Source: an uncultured Gammaproteobacteria bacterium
Lineage (GTDB): Bacteria > Pseudomonadota > Gammaproteobacteria > Xanthomonadales > Xanthomonadaceae
Direction of reading: 5' to 3'
Assembly (NCBI GenBank): GCA_946885735.1
Contig: CAMPGW010000086.1
Span: 1-12,616, forward strand
Length of the DNA: 12,616 nucleotides
The notes under the pieces: model-generated
What the model saw: the letters and a program-made list of their open reading frames with translations, nothing else
Told to the model about the DNA's origin: nothing
Database searches by the model: none
Shown here: positions 1-7,425 of the stretch, one piece after another
Position numbering within the stretch: the first letter of the stretch is position 1
Layout: every line of letters starts with the position of its first letter
Made by a program: the position numbers and the translations under genes

Positions 1-326
1 GCATAGTCCATGGCGGCGCGGCGCAGGTTGGTGCCGGCGTTGTTGACCAGGATGTTCAGGCCCTCGCCCAGATCCTCGACCCAGTCGAAGATCTCGCGAC
101 GCTGCTCGGCGTCGGCGACGTCGGCGGCGAAGCTGCGCACCTCGCGTCCCGGGTGGACCTCGGCGAGCTCGGCGACCGTCGCCTCGAGCACGCCGGCGTC
201 GCGCGCCACCATCAGCACGTCGGCGCCGCGGCCGAGCAGTTCATCGGCGATCGCGCGGCCGATGCCCAGGCTCGCGCCGGTCACCAGCGCGACCTGGCCG
301 TCCAGGCGCCAGCGTTGATCCTGCAT
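1..326 (-). CDS. Short-chain dehydrogenase/reductase, tropinone-reductase-like (partial, 3' end outside window)
   Basis: The first 108 residues of a classical NAD(P)(H)-dependent SDR oxidoreductase are visible. The Rossmann nucleotide-binding motif TGASLGIG is at residues 16-23 and the structural NNAG motif at 95-98. NNAGTNLRRAAMDY resembles tropinone-reductase-type SDRs. The catalytic Tyr-x-x-x-Lys lies beyond the window edge, so activity and substrate cannot be judged. The start is an ATG at 324-326, with a strong Shine-Dalgarno AAGGAG at 333-338 six bases upstream. The gene is divergent from the small lipoprotein at 420. SDRs of this group reduce a keto group or oxidise an alcohol in the cytoplasm. 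'Tropinone reductase' is only a homology label, and no plant-alkaloid role is implied. Confidence 0.9.
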   Translation of the reverse strand, partial: MQDQRWRLDGQVALVTGASLGIGRAIADELLGRGADVLMVARDAGVLEATVAELAEVHPGREVRSFAADVADAEQRREIFDWVEDLGEGLNILVNNAGTNLRRAAMDY

Positions 327-382
327 GGGCGACTCCTTGCGGGTTCTCGTCGGGGCCGCTCTCGTCACGGCCGGTCCAGGCG

Positions 383-389
383 TAGGATA
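383..389. promoter_or_regulatory. Overlapping divergent -10 candidates between the SDR and the lipoprotein
   Basis: The plus strand reads TAGGAT at 383-388 and the minus strand reads TATCCT at 389-384, so one short block could serve as a -10 element in both directions. It would give leaders of about 25 bases for the lipoprotein and about 50 bases for the SDR. No convincing -35 is seen on either strand. This is inference from hexamer resemblance and position only. Confidence 0.3.
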
Positions 390-419
390 GCCCCAGCCCG
401 CCGCCGACGAGGATCGACC

Positions 420-644
420 ATGCGCAAGACCTGGATGCTGGTGACATCGCTGGCGGTGCTGGCCGCGGGCTGCGACCTCGCCGGCCCGATCGAGCGCCAG
501 AGCGAAGCCTCGCGCAAGGCCGCCGAGGCCAACGAGCTCAAGGATCACATCCAGCAGCCGATCGACCGCGCCAAGAACGCCAACGACCCGGTGATCGAGG
601 CCGACAAGGCGCGCGCGCAGGCGATCGACGACGCCGGCGGCTAG
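420..644 (+). CDS. Small predicted lipoprotein, 74 aa
   Basis: The ATG at 420 follows a Shine-Dalgarno GAGGA (409-413) by six bases. The N-terminus MRKTWMLVTSLAVLAAGC is a type II signal peptide: two basic residues, a hydrophobic core, and the lipobox LAAGC with the lipidated Cys at residue 18. The mature part is about 57 residues, charged, Ala/Lys/Glu/Asp-rich and probably helical. It has no domain I recognise. It should be anchored in the inner or outer membrane facing the periplasm. The gene is divergent from the SDR and convergent with sppA. An in-frame upstream extension exists but has no ribosome binding site and would bury the signal peptide, so it is rejected. Function is unknown. Confidence 0.75.
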   Translation: MRKTWMLVTSLAVLAAGCDLAGPIERQSEASRKAAEANELKDHIQQPIDRAKNANDPVIEADKARAQAIDDAGG

Positions 645-654
645 CCGCTGCGCG

Positions 655-674
655 CGGGCGGCGCGGACCGCCCG
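655..674. terminator. GC-rich hairpin between convergent genes
   Basis: A perfect 7-bp inverted repeat (CGGGCGG at 655-661, CCGCCCG at 668-674, 6-base loop) lies in the 38-base gap between the lipoprotein stop and the sppA stop. It has no T-tract on either strand, so an intrinsic terminator role is only suggested by its position. Confidence 0.3.
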
Positions 675-682
675 GCGTCAGC

Positions 683-2581
683 TCAGAACGCGCAGAGGCA
701 GTGGGCGATGGCCTGCACCGGGGTCGCGCCCTGGCGAGCCTGCAACCAGCCCAGCTCCTCCTGCACGCGCGCGACGGCGTCCTCGCCGAACAGCGCCGAG
801 GACGGCCCTAGGGTGCGCACCAGAGCCGCGGTGCGCGCGCTGCGGCTCATGTCGAGGAACAGTTGTTCGATCGCCGACAAGGGCTTTTCGATGTATTGCA
901 CGTCGTAGTCCTTGCCCAGCTTGGCCAGCGACGCCGCCGCCGCCTGCGCCTCGCGCAATCCGCCGAGTTCGTCCACCAACCCGCGCTCCTTGGCCTGCGC
1001 GCCACTCCAGACGCGGCCGCGCGCGATGGCGTCGACCTTGGCCGGATCGCTGTCGCGGGCGCTGGCGACCTTGCCGATGAACTGCGCGTAGCCGTGCTCG
1101 ATCACCGACTGGATGACGCTGCTCACGTTCGGGTCCAGCGGCCGGGTCAGGTCGAAGGCGCCGGCCAGCGGCGTCGTGCCGACGCCGTCGCTGTGCACGC
1201 CGATCTTGTCGAGCGCGCGCGGCGCGCTCATCCACAGGCCGAAGATGCCGATCGAGCCGGTGACCGTGGACGGGTCGGCGATGATGCGGTCGGCATCCAT
1301 TGCGATCCAGTAGCCGCCGGAGGCGGCGACATTGCCCATGGACACCACCACCGGCTTGCCGGCCGCGCGCGTCAGCGCGACCTCGCGCCGGATCTGCTCG
1401 GAGGGATAGACGCCGCCGCCGGGCGAGTCCACGCGCAGCACGAGCGCCTTGACCTTGTCGTCCTCGCGGGCCTGGCGGATCAGCGCCGAGGTCGACTCGC
1501 CGCCGACCGTGCCGGGAGGCTGGTCGCCATCGGTGATCTCGCCCTGCGCCACCACGACAGCGACTTCGCCGTTGCGGTCGAGCAGCCCACCGCCGCCGCG
1601 ACGCTGCAGCAGGTACGGGTACATCCCGACCTGGCGGAAGCTGTGGGCTTCCTCGTCCCAGGCGCCCTTCTCGCCGAGCAGCTTCTCGAACTCGTGCTGG
1701 GTCTTGAGCCCGTCCACCAGCCCGGCATCGAGCGCGAGCTTCGCGAGATCGCCGCGCACCGCCTGCAGTCGCGCGGGCAAGTCGTTCACCATCGCGGTGA
1801 GTTCGGCGACCGGCAGCTTGCGCGCGGCGGCCACGTCGGTGAGGTAGCGCTGCCAGAGGTCGTTCATCCAGAACAGGTCGGCTTCGCGCGATTCCGGGGA
1901 GGCGGCATCGAGGATGTAGGGCTCGGCGGCCGACTTGTACTCGCCGACGCGGAACAGGTGCACGTCCACGCCGAGCTTGTCCTGCAGGGCCTGGCGGTAG
2001 TAGAGGCGGTAACGGCCCAGGCCCTCGAGCAGGATCGCGCCGTCGGGGTCGAGGTAGACCTCATCGGCCTGCGCGGCCAGGTAGTAACCCTTCTGCTCCA
2101 TGCCCGCACCGTAGGCGATGACCTGCTTGCCGCCGGCGCGGAAGTCGCGCAAGGCCGCGCCGAGCTCGCGCATGGCGGCGAAGCCGGCGACGCGGAAGCC
2201 ATCGGTCAGCAACACCACGCGACCGATCTTTGGATCGTCCTTCGCCGTGTCGAGCGCTTTCACCACGTCGCGCAACTGGATCTCGCGGCCGGCGTCGCGG
2301 CCGCCGGTGGCCTGGGCGATGGCGCGCGCGATCGGCTCGCTGGTGTACTGCTCGACGAGCGTGCCTTCCAGGTCGATCACCAGCGCGGTCTTGTCGAGCA
2401 CCGGGCGCAGGCCGCCACCCTCGGCGCCGCTGCGCGCCGCCATGCCGATCGCCAGGATGCCGAACAGCAGCAGCAGGAACAGCAGCATGAAGACGTTGAA
2501 GACCAGGTGGTTGATGAAGTTCACCACCTTGCCGACGCCGACGATGAAGCGCCAGAAAGGGTTGGGGCGGGTTTCGCTCAT
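683..2581 (-). CDS. sppA: Signal peptide peptidase SppA, 67-kDa double-domain type
   Basis: SppA is a membrane-anchored serine/lysine protease that degrades signal peptides left in the inner membrane after secretion. This 632-residue protein matches the tandem-domain E. coli form (618 aa). It has one N-terminal membrane segment (about residues 25-47) and then two S49 domains facing the periplasm. The catalytic Lys is K216 in the first domain (GEYKSAAEP). The nucleophile Ser is S421 in the second domain (NVAASGGYW), preceded by the conserved DSPGGG loop (385-390) and followed by TGSIGIFG (441-448). The ATG at 2579-2581 is chosen because GGAG (2588-2591) lies six bases upstream. A start nine codons further up lacks such a site. 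The gene sits 61 bases after the MATE gene on the same strand and is probably co-transcribed with it. Confidence 0.95.
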   Translation of the reverse strand: MSETRPNPFWRFIVGVGKVVNFINHLVFNVFMLLFLLLLFGILAIGMAARSGAEGGGLRPVLDKTALVIDLEGTLVEQYTSEPIARAIAQATGGRDAGREIQLRDVVKALDTAKDDPKIGRVVLLTDGFRVAGFAAMRELGAALRDFRAGGKQVIAYGAGMEQKGYYLAAQADEVYLDPDGAILLEGLGRYRLYYRQALQDKLGVDVHLFRVGEYKSAAEPYILDAASPESREADLFWMNDLWQRYLTDVAAARKLPVAELTAMVNDLPARLQAVRGDLAKLALDAGLVDGLKTQHEFEKLLGEKGAWDEEAHSFRQVGMYPYLLQRRGGGGLLDRNGEVAVVVAQGEITDGDQPPGTVGGESTSALIRQAREDDKVKALVLRVDSPGGGVYPSEQIRREVALTRAAGKPVVVSMGNVAASGGYWIAMDADRIIADPSTVTGSIGIFGLWMSAPRALDKIGVHSDGVGTTPLAGAFDLTRPLDPNVSSVIQSVIEHGYAQFIGKVASARDSDPAKVDAIARGRVWSGAQAKERGLVDELGGLREAQAAAASLAKLGKDYDVQYIEKPLSAIEQLFLDMSRSARTAALVRTLGPSSALFGEDAVARVQEELGWLQARQGATPVQAIAHCLCAF

Positions 2582-2642
2582 GCCGTGCTCCGGGAATCCA
2601 TGGCCCAAGGATACCCGGGGCCGCGAGAAGGCCGCATGCGCC

Positions 2643-4010
2643 TTAGGTCACCCCGGCGCGTGGCAGGGGATGCAACTGCCGCCACAGCCGCAAGGCCAGC
2701 AACACCGCCGCCACCGACAGGCCCAGGATCAGCCCGATCCACAGCCCTGGCGCGCCCCGGCCCAGGTGCAACCCGAACCACGCGCCCAGCGGCAGGCCCA
2801 CGCCCCAGTAGGCGAACACCGTGATCAGCATCGGCACCCGCGTGTCCTTCAGGCCGCGCAGCGCACCGGCCGACAGCACCTGGATGCCATCGGGCAACTG
2901 GAACACGGCTGCGTAGAGCATCAGCAGCACCGCCAGCCCGGCGACCGCGGCGTCGTCGGTGTACCAGCCGGCGATGGTGGCGCCGCCGAACACCAGTATC
3001 GCCCCGGCCAGCGCCTGGGTCAGGCCGCCGAGCGCGAAGCCGGCGCCGGCCGCGCGACGCATCGCCGGCCGGTCTCCCGCGCCGGCGGCATGGCCGACGC
3101 GCACGGTGGTCGCCATGGCGATGCCCAGCGGCAGCATGAAGCACACGCTCGCCACGTTCAGCGCGATCTGGTGCGCGGCCACGTCCACCGCGCCGATCCG
3201 GCCGATCAGCAAGGCCGTGGCGACGAACAGGCTGCCTTCCATGAAGATGGACACGCCCATCGGCAGGCCCAGCGCCAGCAAGGCGCGGATCTGGTGGAAA
3301 TCGGGCCGCTCCCAGCGCGCGAACAGGCCGAGGTCGGCGAAGCGCGGCGATCGCCACAGGTACAGCGCGAACGCGGCGGCCTGCAACCACAGCACGATCG
3401 CGGTCGCCAGGCCCAGGCCACGCGCGCCGAGTTCCGGCAACGGGCCCGCGCCGTACATCAGCGCGTAGCCCAGCGGCGCGAGCACGACCAGGCCGGCGAG
3501 CCCGAACACCATCGTCGGCGGCGTCCACGCCAGGCCCTCGCTGAGGTAACGCAGGGCGATGTAGACCATCAACGCCGGCGCGCCCGCGGCGATCGCGCGC
3601 AGGAACTGCGTCGCCTGCGGCCGCACTTCCTCGACGATGCCGATGGTGTCCAGCAGCACCGGCGAGAACCACACCGCGACCGCCAGCAACAGGCCGAGCG
3701 GCAATGCGATCCACAGCGCCTGGCGCCACAGCGGACCGATCTCGCCACGGCGGCCGGCGCCGTTGAGCTGGGCGACCGAGGGCGGCACGGCCAGCATCAC
3801 GCCGACGCAGACGAACAGCGCGACGTTCCAGATCGAGCTGCCGACGGTGACCGCGGCGAGCGTGTGCACGCCGTAGCGACCGGCAAGCAGCGAATCCACC
3901 ACGCTCATCAACATCGCCGCCAGCTGGCCGAGCACGAGCGGGAGGGCAAGCACGAGGCTTACCCGCATTTCCCGCCCGAGCCGGACGAGGCGGTGTTCGC
4001 GGTGACTCAT
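2643..4010 (-). CDS. norM: MATE-family multidrug/sodium antiporter, NorM type
   Basis: This 455-residue inner-membrane exporter has two homologous six-helix halves and expels cationic drugs in exchange for Na+ or H+. The three acidic residues known to matter in Vibrio cholerae NorM (D36, E255, D371) are all present at a constant offset of three: D39 in VVDSLLAG, E258 in FMEGSLF and D374 in FQLPDGIQVL. Other family signatures are VDVAAHQIALN (275-285) and GALRGLKDTR (382-391). The ATG at 4008-4010 gives the usual short NorM N-terminus. It has no clear Shine-Dalgarno. An ATG at 3968 is the alternative and would cut into the start of helix 1. The gene is followed by sppA and is divergent from the DUF3667 gene. 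The exact substrate cannot be read from the sequence. Confidence 0.92.
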   Translation of the reverse strand: MSHREHRLVRLGREMRVSLVLALPLVLGQLAAMLMSVVDSLLAGRYGVHTLAAVTVGSSIWNVALFVCVGVMLAVPPSVAQLNGAGRRGEIGPLWRQALWIALPLGLLLAVAVWFSPVLLDTIGIVEEVRPQATQFLRAIAAGAPALMVYIALRYLSEGLAWTPPTMVFGLAGLVVLAPLGYALMYGAGPLPELGARGLGLATAIVLWLQAAAFALYLWRSPRFADLGLFARWERPDFHQIRALLALGLPMGVSIFMEGSLFVATALLIGRIGAVDVAAHQIALNVASVCFMLPLGIAMATTVRVGHAAGAGDRPAMRRAAGAGFALGGLTQALAGAILVFGGATIAGWYTDDAAVAGLAVLLMLYAAVFQLPDGIQVLSAGALRGLKDTRVPMLITVFAYWGVGLPLGAWFGLHLGRGAPGLWIGLILGLSVAAVLLALRLWRQLHPLPRAGVT

Positions 4011-4039
4011 GGGTGGGGGCGGCGGCGGATGCGGTCGCT

Positions 4040-4046
4040 TATAGTA
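4040..4046. promoter_or_regulatory. Divergent -10 candidates between the MATE and DUF3667 genes
   Basis: The AT island TTATAGTA in an otherwise GC-only intergenic region reads TATAGT on the plus strand (4040-4045) and TACTAT on the minus strand (4046-4041). Either could be a -10 element, giving leaders of about 45 bases (DUF3667) and about 25 bases (MATE). No good -35 is visible for either. Confidence 0.35.
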
Positions 4047-4096
4047 GCCGCCAAACCCGACGGCGCCGGCCACGGCGCCCTCCGAGAACCGCCCGC

Positions 4097-5344
4097 ATGG
4101 CCGTCGCCGAGTCCGAGTCCGCCCCCTCCTCCACGCCGCCGACGGCAGCGCCCGCCGCGCCTTCGGCCGGGCCGGCGCGGCGTTGCGAGAACTGCGGCGC
4201 GCCGCTGATGGGCGAGCATTGTTTCTCGTGCGGGCAACCCACCAAGGGCCTGGTGCGGCATTTCTCCAGCATCCTCGGCGACTTCTTCGACACGGTGTTC
4301 AACATCGACTCGCGGGTGTTGCGCACGCTCGGCCCGCTGCTCGCCAGGCCCGGCTGGCTGACGCTGGAATATTTCGCCGGCCGGCGGGTGCGCTACGTGA
4401 CGCCGATGCGCCTGTTCCTGTTCCTGAGCCTGCTCGCCTTCTTCGCCATCCACGCGCGCATCGAGGTCGGCGACGGCACGGTCACGGTCGGCCCGCAGGG
4501 CGAGATGGTGACGGCTCGCTCGTCCTCGATCGAGGAAGCGACGACGGTGGCGGCGGTGGAGGCCGCGCGCGCCGAGGCGTTTCGCGAACTCGACCAGAGC
4601 ATCGCCAACTTGCGCGGAGTGGCGGGCGCCGCGGCGGGCGTGACCGCCATGGAGAAGGCGAAGGAAACGATCGCCGAATCGGCCGCCGCGCGCATCGCCT
4701 GGATCCGCGCCGCCGATGCCGCGCGCGCCAAGGGCGCACCCGCACCCCCGGAGCCGGCGAATGCCAGCAAGCGCGGCTCGGTCAATTTCCCGGTGAACGG
4801 CAAGCCCTGGGATCCGGTCAGCAACCCGATCGCCATCGGCTGGCTGCCTGCCGGCGTCAATGCCTCGCTCAACCGCAGGCTGGCGCATGCGCGCGAGGAA
4901 CTCGATGGCGGTCGCGGCGAGCGCACCCTGGTCGAAGCGCTGTTCAACGTGTTGCCGCAGACGCTGATCGTGCTGATGCCGATCTTCGCGCTGATGCTCA
5001 AGGCCGCCTACGTGTTCAAGCGCCGCCTGTACATGGAGCACCTGATCGTGGCCCTGCACAGCCACAGCTTCATCGCCCTGGCGCTGACGCTGGTGATGCT
5101 GTTCTCGTGGCTGCAGGAGTGGCTCGGCGCGTCCTCCGGTTTCCTGCAGAACCTGTTCGGCTGGTGCATCGGCCTGACCTCGGCCTGGATCCCGGTCTAC
5201 CTGTTGCTGATGCAGAAACGCGTCTACGGCCAGGGTTGGCCGATGACGCTGGTGAAGTTCGGCGCGCTCGGCTTCCTGTACTCGATCCTGCTCGGGCTCG
5301 CACTCGCCGCGGCGATGCTGATCGGCCTGCTGACGCTGCGGTGA
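4097..5344 (+). CDS. DUF3667 family membrane protein with N-terminal zinc ribbon
   Basis: This 415-residue protein starts with an Ala/Pro/Ser-rich leader. A CxxC-x8-CxxC zinc ribbon follows (C30, C33, C42, C45). Next comes the DUF3667 core, where a conserved amphipathic stretch leads into RVRYVTPMRLFLFLSLL. Predicted membrane segments lie at about 103-119, 285-303, 320-339, 353-372 and 388-412. Between the first and second is a long Ala/Glu-rich, probably coiled region (about 145-212). The zinc ribbon is expected in the cytoplasm. Biochemical function is unknown for the family. The ATG at 4097 is chosen because it directly precedes the ribbon leader. Its ribosome binding site (GAGAA) is weak, and an in-frame start at 4013 would read through the promoter region. 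The stop codon overlaps the next gene. Confidence 0.85.
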   Translation: MAVAESESAPSSTPPTAAPAAPSAGPARRCENCGAPLMGEHCFSCGQPTKGLVRHFSSILGDFFDTVFNIDSRVLRTLGPLLARPGWLTLEYFAGRRVRYVTPMRLFLFLSLLAFFAIHARIEVGDGTVTVGPQGEMVTARSSSIEEATTVAAVEAARAEAFRELDQSIANLRGVAGAAAGVTAMEKAKETIAESAAARIAWIRAADAARAKGAPAPPEPANASKRGSVNFPVNGKPWDPVSNPIAIGWLPAGVNASLNRRLAHAREELDGGRGERTLVEALFNVLPQTLIVLMPIFALMLKAAYVFKRRLYMEHLIVALHSHSFIALALTLVMLFSWLQEWLGASSGFLQNLFGWCIGLTSAWIPVYLLLMQKRVYGQGWPMTLVKFGALGFLYSILLGLALAAAMLIGLLTLR

Positions 5345-5649
5345 TCGTCTACGAGGTCAACCTGTTCGTGCAGCGCGCGGTGGAGGACGCGTTCCGCGCC
5401 TGGCTGCGCGGCCACGTGGCGGAGATCCTGATGCTGCCCGGTTTCGTCGACGCACGCGTGTTCGAGCGCGAGGATCCGCCGGCGGCCGAGGGCGAGTTCG
5501 TGCTGTGCACGCACTATCGCCTGCGTGACGCGGACGCACTGGCGCGCTACCTGCAGGAGCATGCGCCGCGGCTGCGCGCCGATGGACTGGCGCGCTTCGG
5601 CGGTCGCTTCCGTGCCGAACGTCGCGTGTTGCGCGAACTGCCGGACTAG
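5341..5649 (+). CDS. DUF4286 family protein, 102 aa
   Basis: The GTG start at 5341 overlaps the TGA stop of the DUF3667 gene as GTGA. There is no strong Shine-Dalgarno, which points to translational coupling. The product begins (M)IVYEVNLFV and contains ILMLPGFVDARVFERE and LARYLQEHAPRLRADGLARF, the typical body of DUF4286 proteins. These are about 100 residues long and look like small alpha/beta, possibly dimeric, ferredoxin-like folds. There is no signal peptide or membrane segment, so it is probably cytosolic. The role is unknown. The overlap with the upstream gene suggests the two products act together or need matched amounts. The gene is convergent with the sigma-like fusion, whose stop lies only 13 bases away. 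Confidence 0.85.
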   Translation: MIVYEVNLFVQRAVEDAFRAWLRGHVAEILMLPGFVDARVFEREDPPAAEGEFVLCTHYRLRDADALARYLQEHAPRLRADGLARFGGRFRAERRVLRELPD

Positions 5650-5662
5650 GGTCTGCGAGAGG

Positions 5663-7117
5663 CTAGAGGCGCGCGCGGATGAGTGCCGCGCGCTCGGCGG
5701 GCGCCGCGGCGATCAGCTCGCGCCGCAGGGCCTGCCGCTGCGCCTCGTTCAGGCGCGGCGCCAACAGGCTCAGGTCGGCGCGCGCGTCGGGGTCGAGTTC
5801 GCGCAGGACCTGCAGGAGGGCCGGACGATCGGCTTCGGGCAGGTAGGCGAACAGCGACGAGAACGGCGCCAGTTCCTGCCCCATGCCAGGCCCCAACCAC
5901 CACAGCGACTGGGTGTCCGGCGGCGACTCGGCGAACTGCGCACGCAGGGCCTGTTGTTCGCCGGCGGGCAAGCTGGCGACCCGAGCCGCGGCCTGCCGCA
6001 CCCAGGCCTGGTCGGTGGCGTCGAGGCGATCCCAGGCCGCCATCGGCGTGCGGCGGCGGGCATGCTCGGGCGCGGGGAGCCTGTCCCAGGTCAGCAGGTC
6101 GGCGCGAAGCCGCTCGCGCTCGGGGGCCGTGCGCGCGATCCAGTCGCGGGCCTGCTGCAGCAGGCCGCGGCGGGTCGACAAATCGAGTTCGGCCCAGACT
6201 TCGCGGGCGGACGTCAGCAAGGCCTGCTCGCCCACCGCCAGCTGCTCGAAGGCGGCCGGGGGCTCCGCTGGCGACGGCGGGGCCGGCTCGGTCGGCGCCG
6301 GCAGGGTGGCGGCCGCCATCCAGCTCAGGAAGGGCAGCTCGCGAGCCAGGGCCTCGTCCGCGGGCCGCGCCACCAGCAGGTAATCCGGGTGGGTGACGGC
6401 GATCGCATCGGTCATCGCCGGGGGCGGCGCCACCCGATCCACGACCGCCGGTGGCGGGCCGGTTCGGAGCAGTCCGCTCCGCCACGCGCCCCAGGCGCCA
6501 GCTGCCGCGACCGTGAGCGCCAGCGCCGCGACGAGCCATCGGCGCCCGCGGCCAGGCGAGTCGCCTGCCCGCGGCGCAGGCAGATCCGCCAGCGACAGCA
6601 CCGCCTCGTCCCGCCAGGCCGCCAGCAACTGCCGCTGCGCAGCCGGCGCGTCGTGGATCTGCGCCTGCAACTGTGCGCGCAAGGCCTCCACCCCCGGCGG
6701 ATCCAGGCCGGGGGCGCCCAGCGCCCGGTGCAGGGCCTTCTCGTAGGCGTCCTGGGAAACGCCCAGCGCCTGCGCGGCGTGGGCGACATCCAGCCCGGCG
6801 ACCAGCCGTAGCAGGAGCGCAGCCCGCGGGCCGGCCGGCAAGGCCGCCAGTCCGCCACCGTCCGCGGCCACCCCGCTCGCCAGGCCAGGCTGGCGCAACA
6901 GGCAGCTCCAGAAGCGCATGGGCCAACCGCCGAGCGGGGTGGCCCGGGCCTCGGCGAGGAAGTCGTGGAAAGCACGCGCCAGCCCGGCTTCGGCGCGGGC
7001 TTCGTCGCCCGCCTGGCGCAGGGCGAACACCCAGGCCCGCACTTCGATCCCGCGCAGGAAGGCGGTGAGGGCGGCGTGCCGGGCGGGGTCGGCGGGATCG
7101 GAAAGGTCAGGGTTCAC
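5663..7117 (-). CDS. ECF-sigma-like / transmembrane / DUF3106-like fusion protein, 484 aa
   Basis: Three parts are visible. Residues 15-77 resemble sigma region 2 (FLRGIEVRAWVFALRQAGDEA; then WPMRFWSCLLRQ, like the FxAWLYRIARN of region 2.4). Residues 90-134 resemble region 4 with its helix-turn-helix (AALPAGPRAALLLRLVAGLD, then HAAQALGVSQDAYEKALHRAL). After an Arg-rich stretch, WLVAALALTVAAAGAWGAW (194-212) is a membrane helix. The remainder has a Pro-rich linker (272-288) and repeated helical LP/ER/R-rich segments resembling DUF3106. A patch around 245-268 (ELPFLSWMA) recalls DUF3619. Separate sigma, DUF3619 and DUF3106 genes occur as neighbours in other proteobacteria; here they appear as one polypeptide. 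The conserved acidic/Gln motif of region 2.2 is degenerate, so core-polymerase binding is uncertain. The start must be the GTG at 7115-7117, because an in-frame TAG lies 12 bases upstream. Function is inferred, not established. Confidence 0.75.
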   Translation of the reverse strand: MNPDLSDPADPARHAALTAFLRGIEVRAWVFALRQAGDEARAEAGLARAFHDFLAEARATPLGGWPMRFWSCLLRQPGLASGVAADGGGLAALPAGPRAALLLRLVAGLDVAHAAQALGVSQDAYEKALHRALGAPGLDPPGVEALRAQLQAQIHDAPAAQRQLLAAWRDEAVLSLADLPAPRAGDSPGRGRRWLVAALALTVAAAGAWGAWRSGLLRTGPPPAVVDRVAPPPAMTDAIAVTHPDYLLVARPADEALARELPFLSWMAAATLPAPTEPAPPSPAEPPAAFEQLAVGEQALLTSAREVWAELDLSTRRGLLQQARDWIARTAPERERLRADLLTWDRLPAPEHARRRTPMAAWDRLDATDQAWVRQAAARVASLPAGEQQALRAQFAESPPDTQSLWWLGPGMGQELAPFSSLFAYLPEADRPALLQVLRELDPDARADLSLLAPRLNEAQRQALRRELIAAAPAERAALIRARL

Positions 7118-7123
7118 GGGCCC

Positions 7124-7129
7124 ATTCTA
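7124..7129 (-). promoter_or_regulatory. -10 element TAGAAT for a leaderless transcript of the sigma-like fusion
   Basis: On the minus strand TAGAAT lies exactly six bases before the GTG start, so transcription would begin at or next to the start codon. There is no Shine-Dalgarno. The TAG of the hexamer is an in-frame stop, which excludes a longer protein. No clear -35 is visible. Confidence 0.55.
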
Positions 7130-7211
7130 GACAGGCAGACGCGTGGAGCACGACTTGACAGGCGGCGATTCCGCGCTCCGCCAAGCGTGACGCGGGTTTG
7201 CGCGTGGAACG

Positions 7212-7220
7212 TTGTGCACA
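7212..7220 (+). promoter_or_regulatory. Weak DnaA-box-like site TTGTGCACA
   Basis: It differs from the relaxed DnaA box TTWTNCACA at one position (G for A/T at position 3). It overlaps the 8-bp palindrome TGTGCACA. It is about 190 bases from the perfect boxes and is listed as a possible outlying site. Confidence 0.3.
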
Positions 7221-7290
7221 GCACCGGTTTGCGCGGCAAAAATCCAGCTGAATCCACGCCAACAAGCCATTTTAACGACATGAACATGCA

Positions 7291-7303
7291 CAAGTGATTG
7301 ATC
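7291..7303 (-). promoter_or_regulatory. IHF-like binding site
   Basis: CAAGTGATTGATC on the plus strand matches the reverse complement of the IHF consensus WATCAANNNNTTR at eight of nine specified positions. The one mismatch is at the outermost W. It lies within the most AT-rich stretch, about 100 bases from the paired DnaA boxes. DnaA boxes together with IHF sites are typical of oriC, datA and DARS elements. Confidence 0.4.
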
Positions 7304-7390
7304 CGCAAGGAATATGACAGGCTGGTTAAAAAATCGCCAAGGCGAGGAAAGCGCCCTTTCCATGGGGCGCGCGCACCCTTGCGCGAGCGC

Positions 7391-7425
7391 CGGTCCACAG
7401 ACTTATCCACAGATCGTGTGGATAA
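7391..7425. promoter_or_regulatory. DnaA-box cluster: two perfect inverted boxes plus one degenerate box
   Basis: TTATCCACA at 7403-7411 and its reverse complement TGTGGATAA at 7417-7425 are both exact matches to the high-affinity DnaA box. They face each other across GATCG. A third, degenerate box CGGTCCACA (7391-7399) lies three bases upstream in the same orientation as the first. With a base composition near 70% GC, a given occurrence of this 9-mer has a probability of about 5e-7 per position and strand, so two within 23 bases are not chance. What the site does (priA control, DnaA titration or reactivation, or initiation) is not shown by the sequence. Confidence 0.75.

Noticed and set aside
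863..2824. A 653-codon plus-strand ORF opposite sppA
   Set aside because: It runs antisense to a gene with all catalytic residues. Its composition is His/Arg/Gln/Ala-rich with no domain, and it is a typical high-GC shadow frame.
2118..4208. A 696-codon plus-strand ORF opposite the MATE gene
   Set aside because: It is antisense to a well-supported MATE gene, and its Gln/His/Arg-rich low-complexity translation has no recognisable fold.
7280..7297. A five-codon ATG...TGA mini-ORF as a possible leader peptide
   Set aside because: It has no ribosome binding site, no downstream attenuator tied to a gene on that strand within range, and no codon bias that would make sense of control.
7114..7410. 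A 98-codon minus-strand ORF across the intergenic region
   Set aside because: It starts with a GTG inside the DnaA-box cluster, has no ribosome binding site and no domain, and overlaps the start of the sigma-like fusion.
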